This document shows, piece by piece, positions 1 through 5,817 of a stretch of 25,795 nt of DNA. The first letter of the stretch is position 1; each line of letters opens with the position of its first letter. The stretch covers positions 1-25,795 of the forward strand of contig JAITMU010000015.1 in the NCBI GenBank assembly GCA_031277195.1, written 5' to 3'. The stretch comes from Gallionellaceae bacterium. GTDB lineage: Bacteria > Pseudomonadota > Gammaproteobacteria > Burkholderiales > Gallionellaceae. The notes under the pieces are model-generated. The model was given only the letters and a program-made list of their open reading frames with translations. It had not been told where the DNA came from and searched no databases. A program made the translations under genes and the position numbers.

Positions 1-468
1 CTCAACGAAGTGTTCGTGCCGCTGCTGCAAAAACAGTTTCCCGAAATCGCGGATTTTTATTTGCCGCCGGAAGGATGCAGCTATCGCATGGCGGTGGTTA
101 GCATCAAAAAACAATACGCCGGACACGCCAAGCGCGTGATGTTCGGCATCTGGAGTTTTCTGCGCCAGTTCATGTACACCAAGTTCATCGTCGTGGTGGA
201 TGACGATGTTGATGTGCGCGATTGGAAGGAAGTCATCTGGGCAATCACCACGCGCGTGGATCCGGTGCGCGACACGCTGCTGGTGGAAAACACGCCGATC
301 GACTATCTCGATTTCGCCAGCCCCGTCTCCGGCCTCGGCGGCAAAATGGGGCTGGATGCCACCAACAAATGGCCGGGCGAAACGCAACGCGAATGGGGAA
401 GGACGATTGCGATGTCTGCTGAGGTGAAGGCGAAGGTTGACGCCATGTGGGGGGAGTTGGGATTGTAA
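1..468 (+). CDS. ubiD: UbiD family decarboxylase, 3' end only
   Basis: The reading frame is open from the first base and ends at a TAA at 466-468, giving the last 155 residues of a protein that is usually near 490 residues. Recognisable C-terminal UbiD stretches are VDDDVDVRDW, TRVDP, DYLDFASP and GGKMGLDATNKWPGE. The family removes the carboxyl group of 4-hydroxy-3-polyprenylbenzoate in ubiquinone synthesis, using the prenylated flavin made by UbiX. The prenyl-flavin and catalytic residues lie upstream of the window and cannot be checked. A homologous decarboxylase with another aromatic substrate is possible, but the C-terminus matches the ubiquinone enzyme closely. The gene is followed by an inverted repeat and then an unrelated phosphatase gene on the same strand. 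Confidence 0.93.
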   Translation, partial: LNEVFVPLLQKQFPEIADFYLPPEGCSYRMAVVSIKKQYAGHAKRVMFGIWSFLRQFMYTKFIVVVDDDVDVRDWKEVIWAITTRVDPVRDTLLVENTPIDYLDFASPVSGLGGKMGLDATNKWPGETQREWGRTIAMSAEVKAKVDAMWGELGL

Positions 469-491
469 AACTCATCCGCCGTACCCGCCTT

Positions 492-594
492 TACTCCCTC
501 TCCCTCCGGGAGAGGGCGGGGGTGAGGGAACCCGCGCTGATGTATGCGCTGACCGCTCCCTCACCCTAACCCTCTCCCAGAGGGAGAGGGAATA
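492..594. repeat. Intergenic inverted repeat, CCCTCTCCC type
   Basis: Two arms of about 40 bases (492-531 and 555-594) are near-perfect reverse complements around a spacer of about 23 bases. Each arm also holds its own small hairpin: CCCTCTCCC and GGGAGAGGG around a short loop. A related copy lies at 11725-11855 inside the atp operon. It resembles the short palindromic repeats scattered between genes in many proteobacteria. It holds no gene. A role in transcript ending or mRNA stability after ubiD is possible but not shown. Confidence 0.85.
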
Positions 595-655
595 GCTCGC
601 TGTCATTCCCTCGCAAGACAAAAACGACCAATTTTTCAACACAAGGAAAACACGC

Positions 656-1351
656 ATGACCATCAAAGCCATCATTTTCGACGTGGACGGCACGCTTGCC
701 GATACCGAGGACGCGCACCGCATTGCTTTCAACAAGGCGTTCGCCGACAACAACCTCGACTGGAACTGGGATGTCGATCTGTACGACAAGCTGCTCAAAG
801 TCACCGGTGGCAAGGAGCGCATCAAGCATTTCGTCGAAAGCTACCGCCCCGATTTCGTCAAACCCGCCGACTACGACGGCTTCGTCAAACATCTACACCT
901 GACCAAAACCGGCTACTACACCGCCATGCTCGCCGACGGCCTCATCCCGCTGCGCCCCGGCATCAAGCAGTTGATCGACGACGCGGGCGCCGCCGGTTTG
1001 CAACTCGCCATCGCCACCACCACCTCGCCGGAAAATGTCTCCGCGCTGCTTGAAATCGGCCTGGGCAAAGACTGGAACAGCCGCTTCGCCAGCGTCGGTT
1101 GCGGCGACATCGTGCCGCACAAAAAACCCGCGCCGGATATTTACGATTGGGTGCTGAACGACCTCGGTCTCGCCGCCGCCGATTGCATCGCGCTGGAGGA
1201 TTCCAACAACGGCCTGCGCTCCAGCCTGGCGGCGGGCATCCGCACTTACATCACCGTCAACCCCTACACGCGCAATCAGGATTTCACCGGCGCTGCCGCC
1301 GTGTTTGAGGATTTGGAAAATGTCACGCTGGCACAACTCTTGGACGAATGA
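656..1351 (+). CDS. HAD-superfamily phosphatase, CbbY/Gph-like
   Basis: This 231-residue protein carries all four HAD motifs. Motif I is DVDGT with nucleophile D9 and general acid/base D11; motif II is the TTTS stretch near residue 121; motif III is the lysine in PHKKP near 156-157; and motif IV is ALEDSNNG with E181 and D182. An alpha-helical cap domain (about residues 18-90) lies between motifs I and II, as in subfamily I. The closest recognisable group is CbbY, which dephosphorylates xylulose-1,5-bisphosphate, a rubisco inhibitor. Phosphoglycolate phosphatase or a sugar-phosphate phosphatase (beta-phosphoglucomutase-like) remain alternatives. No Calvin-cycle gene is visible in the window, so the substrate is inferred only from sequence style. 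A good ribosome binding site (AAGGAAA) precedes the ATG. Confidence 0.85.
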   Translation: MTIKAIIFDVDGTLADTEDAHRIAFNKAFADNNLDWNWDVDLYDKLLKVTGGKERIKHFVESYRPDFVKPADYDGFVKHLHLTKTGYYTAMLADGLIPLRPGIKQLIDDAGAAGLQLAIATTTSPENVSALLEIGLGKDWNSRFASVGCGDIVPHKKPAPDIYDWVLNDLGLAAADCIALEDSNNGLRSSLAAGIRTYITVNPYTRNQDFTGAAAVFEDLENVTLAQLLDE

Positions 1352-1352
1352 C

Positions 1353-1417
1353 CGTAGGCTGGGATGAAATCCCAGCATTTTTCACCGCCCAAAGCTGGGA
1401 TTTCATCCCAGCCTACG
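1353..1417. repeat. Perfect 24-base inverted repeat after the HAD gene
   Basis: Arms at 1353-1376 and 1394-1417 are exact reverse complements (24 of 24) separated by 17 bases. Each arm contains an internal palindrome, GCTGGGAT facing ATCCCAGC. The element starts two bases after the phosphatase stop codon. It is a different type from the CCCTCTCCC repeats. It could fold into a long hairpin that ends or stabilises the upstream transcript, but no strong T-run follows, so it is called a repeat and not a terminator. Confidence 0.85.
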
Positions 1418-1436
1418 AATTTTCGAGGGGGTGAAG

Positions 1437-1465
1437 TTGGGACGGCTCTTGAGTTGTAGTAGGAT
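1437..1465 (+). promoter_or_regulatory. Likely sigma70 promoter of tRNA-Ala
   Basis: TTGGGA (1437-1442) and TAGGAT (1460-1465) are 17 bases apart and match four of six bases each to the -35 and -10 consensus. Transcription would begin near 1472, a few bases before the mature tRNA 5' end at 1478. The fit of spacing to the tRNA start supports the call; the hexamers are only moderate. Confidence 0.5.
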
Positions 1466-1477
1466 ACGTTTCCCGTG

Positions 1478-1553
1478 GGGGGTGTAGCTCAGTTGGGAGA
1501 GCGTCTGGTTCGCAATCAGAAGGTCGTCAGTTCGATCCTGATCACCTCCACCA
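1478..1553 (+). tRNA. tRNA-Ala(CGC)
   Basis: The 76-base sequence folds into a full cloverleaf. The acceptor stem pairs 1478-1484 with 1543-1549. The D stem is GCTC/GAGC. The anticodon stem is TCTGG/TCAGA around loop TTCGCAA. The T stem is GTCAG/CTGAT with TTCGATC in its loop. The CCA end is encoded. The anticodon CGC (1511-1513) reads the alanine codon GCG. The acceptor has the G3:U70 wobble pair, the main identity mark of alanine tRNAs, which confirms the assignment independently. The anticodon stem closes with a G-U pair and the T stem has one G-U pair. It is a single tRNA with its own likely promoter and a terminator just downstream. Confidence 0.96.
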
Positions 1554-1556
1554 CTC

Positions 1557-1584
1557 AAAAAAGGCCAACACCCGTTGGCCTTTT
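1557..1584. terminator. Bidirectional intrinsic terminator
   Basis: An 11-base-pair stem (1559-1569 with 1574-1584, loop ACCC) is flanked by A-run and T-run, so it works as a rho-independent terminator on both strands. It ends the tRNA-Ala transcript on the plus strand, and lies three bases past the stop codon of the sensor kinase gene on the minus strand. Confidence 0.9.
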
Positions 1585-1587
1585 GCT

Positions 1588-2949
1588 TTATCGCGCGGGG
1601 AAGCGCACCGTTACGCTCAAACCGCCTTGCGTCGCCCGACTGAAGGTGACGTTCGCTCGGTGGATTTCTGCGATGCGTTGCACGATCGACAACCCCAGGC
1701 CGACGCCATCGGCTGCGCCGGGATCGAGGCGGTGGAAGCGTTGCCCGAGTCGCGCGATCCATTCGTCCGGCACGCCCGCGCCGCTGTCTGAAACGTCCAG
1801 TTCGGTTTGTCCCGCTACGGTTCGCAGCGTCACTTCCACGCGACCGCCTTGCGGGGTGTAGCGAATGGCGTTGTCCAGCAGGTTGCGCAACAGGATGTGC
1901 AGCATGTCAGCGAAGCCTCGCAACGTAACATTGGTTTGCGCATCCAGGCCGATCTCGATATTTCTGGCGACGGCGGCAACACCCAGTTCCGCGCAAACGT
2001 CCTGTGCGAGCGCATTCAGATTCAAGTCTTCCATCGCCAGCGTGGCGGAAGCGTTATCCAGTCTGGACAATGTGAGCAACTGGCCGACCAGATGCCCCAT
2101 CCGTTCCGCGCCCTGCACGGCTTTGTTCAAACTCTCGTTGCGCTCGCCCGCGTTGTCGGCGAGTTGCGCTGCTTGTATCTGCGCTTGCAATGCGGCGAGC
2201 GGCGTGCGCAGTTCATGCGATGCGTCGGCGGTGAAACGTCGCTCGTTTTCCATTGCCTTGTCGATGCGCTGCAACAAATCGTTCAGCGCTTTGACGACGG
2301 GCGTGATTTCCTTTGGTTCGTCGTTCAGCGAAACCGGACTGAGCCGTTCCGGCGCAAGGCCGCGCAGCACGTTGGCAAGCTGACGCAGCGGACGCAAGCC
2401 GAAGCGTATCGCCAGCAGCAAAAACGCCATCAGAACCGGCACGCCGCACAGCAACGGGAAAATGCTGCGCCAGGCCACTTCCTGCGCCATTTCTTCCAGC
2501 ACGCTGCTGTCCTGGCCGACCAGCACATCCAGGCCGTGTTCCTCATCGCGCTGGCGGTAATAGCGCCAGCTCTCTCCGCGCCAGGTGCCCGCGCTGAATC
2601 CTTCTGCAGGCATCTTCGCATCGGCCATGCCCTCCGCGCCTTCGGAATGCAACAACAAACGAGGCTGCCCGTTGCCCGTGCGCCACACCTGAAATGCGAG
2701 CATCCATTGGTGATGATGACGATAGATGTAATCCGGCGCTTGTCCGTCTGGGCGCTCGCCGCGGTCGATTTGCGCGGCGATGGAAAGCAAGCCTTGGGCA
2801 AAATGCGTAAGCTGCGCATCGAAAATTTCTTCGGTCTCGTGCTCGGCGCTTTTGAGAATCGCATAGCCGGTCGCCAGACTGAACAGCGACACGATGGCAA
2901 GCGCCAGCAAGATGAGGCGCATTTGCAAAGAGGTCTGGCGGAAATTCAC
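1588..2949 (-). CDS. Sensor histidine kinase, QseC/PmrB type
   Basis: This 453-residue inner-membrane kinase has a first membrane segment at about residues 11-30, a periplasmic sensor region to about 160, a second segment at about 163-184, and a HAMP-like linker. The H box is DASHELRTP with phosphorylated H245, the N box holds NLLDN with N360, and the G boxes are DSGAG (388-392) and GVGLGL (415-420). The start is a GTG overlapping the regulator's TGA (GTGA), with GGGAG a few bases upstream, so the pair is translationally coupled. It probably phosphorylates the regulator encoded just before it. QseC, PmrB and TctE are related families and the signal cannot be read from sequence. The divergent cytochrome operon is the best guess for its target. 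Confidence 0.9.
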   Translation of the reverse strand: MNFRQTSLQMRLILLALAIVSLFSLATGYAILKSAEHETEEIFDAQLTHFAQGLLSIAAQIDRGERPDGQAPDYIYRHHHQWMLAFQVWRTGNGQPRLLLHSEGAEGMADAKMPAEGFSAGTWRGESWRYYRQRDEEHGLDVLVGQDSSVLEEMAQEVAWRSIFPLLCGVPVLMAFLLLAIRFGLRPLRQLANVLRGLAPERLSPVSLNDEPKEITPVVKALNDLLQRIDKAMENERRFTADASHELRTPLAALQAQIQAAQLADNAGERNESLNKAVQGAERMGHLVGQLLTLSRLDNASATLAMEDLNLNALAQDVCAELGVAAVARNIEIGLDAQTNVTLRGFADMLHILLRNLLDNAIRYTPQGGRVEVTLRTVAGQTELDVSDSGAGVPDEWIARLGQRFHRLDPGAADGVGLGLSIVQRIAEIHRANVTFSRATQGGLSVTVRFPAR

Positions 2950-3611
2950 TCCTTTGCTCCCACGATGTAGCCGATGCCGCGCAGGGTGCGGATGAAGTCG
3001 CTGCCGACTTTGCGCCGCAGGTGGTGAATAAACACTTCGACCGTGTTGCTGTCCGCGCCGTCGCTCCAGCCGTAGAGACCCTGCTCAAGCTGGGATCGGG
3101 TCAACACGCGACCGGCGTTTTGCATCAGCATTTCGAGCACGGCAAATTCCTTTGCGGAAAGTTGAACGATGCGATCATCGCACCAGGCCTGTTTGGATGA
3201 GGGATCAATCCGCACCGCGCCAATCTGGATATGCGGGATGGCGCGACCAGCGGAGCGGCGGATCAGCGCATGCAGGCGGGCAGCGAGTTCTTCCATGTCC
3301 ACGGGCTTGACAACATAGTCATCCGCGCCCGCATAGAATCCCTTCAGCTTGTCAGTTTTGGTGTCGCGCGCCGTCAGCACCAGCACCGGCGTCTGCGTGC
3401 CTTTGTTCCGCACCGATTGCAGCAGCGCCAAACCATCCTGCATCGGCAAACCGAGATCCAGCACCACGGCGGCATATTCTTCGCCGCTGGTCAGCGCGTT
3501 CTCGCCCTGCCTGCCGTCACGCATCCAGTCAACGACGAAGCCCAAATGACCCAGACTTTTCCGGATGCCGTCGCCCAACAAGGCGTCATCTTCCACCAGC
3601 AAGATTCTCAC
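2946..3611 (-). CDS. OmpR-family response regulator, QseB/PmrA type
   Basis: The 221-residue protein has a receiver domain (about 1-115) with acidic pocket E7/D8/D9, phospho-acceptor D52, T80 and K102. A winged-helix DNA-binding domain follows (about 125-218), ending in the usual RTLRGIGYIV stretch. Start is GTG with GGGAG seven bases upstream. It is the first gene of a two-gene operon with the sensor kinase. A direct repeat like the PmrA/QseB box lies in the 114-base gap to the divergent cytochrome genes, so the regulator probably controls those genes, itself, or both. Naming it qseB or pmrA would overreach, as these subfamilies grade into each other. Confidence 0.92.
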   Translation of the reverse strand: MRILLVEDDALLGDGIRKSLGHLGFVVDWMRDGRQGENALTSGEEYAAVVLDLGLPMQDGLALLQSVRNKGTQTPVLVLTARDTKTDKLKGFYAGADDYVVKPVDMEELAARLHALIRRSAGRAIPHIQIGAVRIDPSSKQAWCDDRIVQLSAKEFAVLEMLMQNAGRVLTRSQLEQGLYGWSDGADSNTVEVFIHHLRRKVGSDFIRTLRGIGYIVGAKE

Positions 3612-3656
3612 GTGTCACTCCCATACATTTGATGCCCGCCATTAGGCGCTCGCTGC

Positions 3657-3673
3657 ATTAAGAGTTACTTAAT
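3657..3673 (+). promoter_or_regulatory. Candidate PmrA/QseB-type regulator box
   Basis: ATTAAG-AGTTA-CTTAAT is a direct repeat of two TTAA-cored hexamers with an 11-base period. This is the layout of the PmrA box (YTTAAK-N5-YTTAAK); the first hexamer deviates at one base. It sits between the divergent response regulator and the SHP cytochrome gene, 53 bases before the latter's ATG. A weak -10 (CACAAT, 3684-3689) lies ten bases downstream, the arrangement expected if the regulator replaces a -35 element. Seen in sequence: the repeat. Inferred: its function. Confidence 0.55.
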
Positions 3674-3725
3674 CCTTGCTCACCACAATGCAACCGTCTC
3701 GTTCATTGATGAAAGAAATTTAATC

Positions 3726-4148
3726 ATGGCCTATACGACCGCAACAAAAATCTGTCTGATTGCATTGATTCTTTCGGCAATGCCTGCCGCTTTCGCTGAC
3801 ACGCCATCCAGTTTGGCGGCAGGATATGCGGCAGATGCCGCAAAGGCAAGCCCGGATTTCACTCCGTCTGCGCAGCGCGGTCAGACGCTGTTCACAAAGA
3901 GCTGGGGCGTGTCCCAAAAAATGCCGGGCTGCACCGCCTGCCACGGCAACGATCCGAAAGTCGGCGGCAAGCATGTCGTTACCGGAAAACGTATTGATCC
4001 GCTCGCGCCCTCGACAAATCCTGAGCGATTCACCAGCCTGAAAAAAGTCGAAAAATGGTTCAAGCGCAACTGCACCGAAGTTATCGGACGCGAGTGCAGC
4101 GCCGCCGAAAAAGCAGATGTTATCCAGTTCATCTCGCAAGGGAGCTGA
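3726..4148 (+). CDS. SHP-type monoheme cytochrome c (DUF1924)
   Basis: This is a 140-residue exported cytochrome. A signal peptide ends at about A24 (AFA before D25). One CxxCH heme site, CTACH, lies at 69-73. Near the C-terminus, N115 is followed by C116, with C124 eight residues on. In the sphaeroides heme protein (SHP) and cytochrome c'' family, the residue just before the first of two disulfide cysteines is the sixth heme ligand: Asn in SHP, His in Methylophilus cytochrome c''. Here it is Asn, so this protein should be high-spin-capable and able to bind O2 or NO. It is the first gene of an operon with a diheme cytochrome and cytochrome b561, the partners seen with SHP elsewhere. The physiological role of SHP is not settled. 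The ribosome binding site is weak (GAAAG). Confidence 0.88.
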   Translation: MAYTTATKICLIALILSAMPAAFADTPSSLAAGYAADAAKASPDFTPSAQRGQTLFTKSWGVSQKMPGCTACHGNDPKVGGKHVVTGKRIDPLAPSTNPERFTSLKKVEKWFKRNCTEVIGRECSAAEKADVIQFISQGS

Positions 4149-4150
4149 CC

Positions 4151-4630
4151 ATGAAACCTGCTTCATTTGCCGGGGTGATTCTGCTCCTGATGAGTTGCAG
4201 CGCCTTGTCCGACACGCTGCCCGTGCCGACCAACGCGCTGTACCCGGAGGAGTGCGGCGGCTGCCATGTGGCGTATCCGCCCAAGCTGCTGACCGGCGAC
4301 AACTGGCAACAAATCATGAACGGGCTGGATCGGCACTTCGGCTCAGATGCGTCAATCGACGCACAAAGCAAACAGGAAATTACCGCGTTCCTGCTGCGCC
4401 ATGCCAGCAGTGATCCGCGACACCGCGCGACAAGTTTGCGTATCCACGACACGCCCTGGTTCATCAAAAAACACCATCGGCTGAAACCGAGAGCCTATAC
4501 CAATGCCTCCGTAAAAAGCCCGGCAAACTGCACTGCCTGCCACGCGCAGGCGGAACAGGGCGTCTGGCATTCGCCGCCCCATTCACGCATGCGCACCTTC
4601 ATGGATTATTTCACCAATGATGACGACTGA
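4151..4630 (+). CDS. Diheme cytochrome c (DHC)
   Basis: The protein has 159 residues, two heme sites (CGGCH 35-39 and CTACH 127-131), and a signal sequence that could end before D21. The stretch LMSC around C16 also resembles a weak lipobox, so membrane anchoring cannot be excluded. The start is the ATG two bases after the SHP stop, with AGGGAG ahead of it; the frame is open upstream, but that part overlaps SHP and encodes no signal peptide. In the family, DHC is a low-potential periplasmic donor that reduces SHP. Here it would take electrons from the cytochrome b561 protein encoded next. Its final codons overlap the start of that gene. Confidence 0.88.
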   Translation: MKPASFAGVILLLMSCSALSDTLPVPTNALYPEECGGCHVAYPPKLLTGDNWQQIMNGLDRHFGSDASIDAQSKQEITAFLLRHASSDPRHRATSLRIHDTPWFIKKHHRLKPRAYTNASVKSPANCTACHAQAEQGVWHSPPHSRMRTFMDYFTNDDD

Positions 4631-5252
4631 AACGCACCTCATGAAACCGGTGCGCGTGTGGGATCTGCCCACGCGCGTTGGACACTGGCTGCTGGCTTGC
4701 ACATTTTTCCTGTCGTATCTGACCGGAGATAGCGAGGAATGGCGATTGGTGCACGCGATCGCCGGATTCGCGCTGGCGGGCATTCTGGTATTCCGCGCGT
4801 ACTGGGGATTTGCCGGCACGCGCTACGCGCGTTTCCGTTCATTTCTGTTCGCGCCGCGCATCGCGCTCGCTTATCTGCGCGGTCTGTTGAAACACAATTC
4901 TGCGCGCTGGATCGGACACAATCCTGTCGGCAGCTATGCGATTCATGCCTTGTTGCTGCTGGGCGTTGTCGTTGCCGCAAGCGGCATCGCCATCTGGTTT
5001 AACTTTGACGACGATTGGGTGGAAGAAATTCACGAACTGTCATCCAGCGTCATGCTGGCTGTCGTCGGCATGCATGTGGTCGGCGTAATCGTGAGCAGCG
5101 TGCTGCACCGCGAGAACCTGATCCGCAGCATGATCAACGGACGCAAAGCTGGCTTGCCTGGCGACGGGATTGATTCCAATCGCGCTTATGGATTGCTTTT
5201 GTTGTTTGCGGCAATGGTTGGCGGTGTTGCGCTTGCGTTCCTGCCTGCTTGA
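4617..5252 (+). CDS. Cytochrome b561-type diheme membrane protein
   Basis: This 211-residue integral membrane protein has four main hydrophobic segments (about 20-36, 44-66, 104-126 and 143-162) and a further C-terminal one (about 188-210). Candidate heme b ligands H23, H46, H110 and H153 lie in these segments, the pattern of the prokaryotic b561 / hydrogenase cytochrome b family. It likely oxidises quinol and feeds the periplasmic diheme cytochrome. The start overlaps the DHC gene by 14 bases; ATGs at 4620 and 4641 are also possible. No strong ribosome binding site is visible, so coupling to DHC translation is likely. It converges on the DUF4124 gene with a 27-base gap and no clear terminator. 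Confidence 0.88.
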   Translation: MMTTETHLMKPVRVWDLPTRVGHWLLACTFFLSYLTGDSEEWRLVHAIAGFALAGILVFRAYWGFAGTRYARFRSFLFAPRIALAYLRGLLKHNSARWIGHNPVGSYAIHALLLLGVVVAASGIAIWFNFDDDWVEEIHELSSSVMLAVVGMHVVGVIVSSVLHRENLIRSMINGRKAGLPGDGIDSNRAYGLLLLFAAMVGGVALAFLPA

Positions 5253-5279
5253 GCGACGCTGCCAAAGCCGGTTTGGTGG

Positions 5280-5747
5280 CTATCGGATATTGCCAAGCTC
5301 GGTTCTCAGCGCATCGCGATTTTTTTCGTGCAGCTTTAACTCGTCGCGCAATGCGGTGGTGTCCTGACCTTTGGCTTGCGCTTGTTCCAGATTGAAGCGC
5401 GTTTCACTCAACAATCTTTCTTCGTGCGCCAATTCGTTTTCCAGTATTTGCCGCCGCATGTTGTCGCGGTTTTTCTGCGTGCCGTTGTCCACCTTCGGGA
5501 AGTTGGGCGGGCTGATTTTTTCAGGCGCGCGGGGCGATGAAGGTGACGGCGGCAAATGGAGTTTTGTCGCGCCGCGGATGGGGGCGCTGGAGTAGGTGGT
5601 GTGACCGTTGGGGTCGGTGTATTTGTAGATGTCGGCTTGGGCGGGAGTTAGCCACGCGAAAAAAGTTAGTAGGGATGCGAGGGACACCCATCCCCACCCG
5701 AACCCTCCCCTTGAAGGGGAGGGGAGTCCCGCGCTTCGTTTTTCCAT
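5280..5747 (-). CDS. DUF4124 domain protein, likely exported
   Basis: From the ATG at 5747 the product has 155 residues: a charged N-terminus (MEKR), a hydrophobic segment ending LTPAQA before ADIYKYTDPNG, the DUF4124 hallmark, then a proline-rich linker and a charged C-terminal coiled coil (about 85-150). DUF4124 proteins are small envelope proteins of unknown function, common in betaproteobacteria, often beside glnA. The start is unusual. It lies in the loop of an inverted repeat (5686-5786), which also supplies the ribosome-binding-like AAGGGGAGGG and the codons between MEKR and the hydrophobic core. A longer frame from a TTG (5846) or ATG (5840) inside glnA, or a GTG just past the repeat, are alternatives. 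It follows glnA by 70 bases on the same strand and may share its transcript. Confidence 0.72.
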   Translation of the reverse strand: MEKRSAGLPSPSRGGFGWGWVSLASLLTFFAWLTPAQADIYKYTDPNGHTTYSSAPIRGATKLHLPPSPSSPRAPEKISPPNFPKVDNGTQKNRDNMRRQILENELAHEERLLSETRFNLEQAQAKGQDTTALRDELKLHEKNRDALRTELGNIR

Positions 5748-5786
5748 TCCCTCCCCTTCAAGGGGAGGGTTAGGGTGGGGATGGGT
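5686..5786. repeat. Inverted repeat between glnA and the DUF4124 gene
   Basis: Arms of 38 bases at 5686-5723 and 5749-5786 are reverse complements with one mismatch, around a 25-base loop. Each arm contains the palindrome CCCTCCCCTTGAAGGGGAGGG or its complement-like partner. It is related in style to, but distinct from, the CCCTCTCCC repeats at 492 and 11725. It covers the start codon of the DUF4124 gene and part of its predicted signal peptide. Confidence 0.88.
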
Positions 5787-5817
5787 TTCTTTCAACCCCG
5801 ACACTCCCCGCTCCACA

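Noticed and set aside
5262..5276. Weak hairpin CCAAA-GCCGG-TTTGG between the convergent cytochrome b561 and DUF4124 genes
   Set aside because: The stem is five pairs with no T-run on either side, so it is not supported as a terminator.
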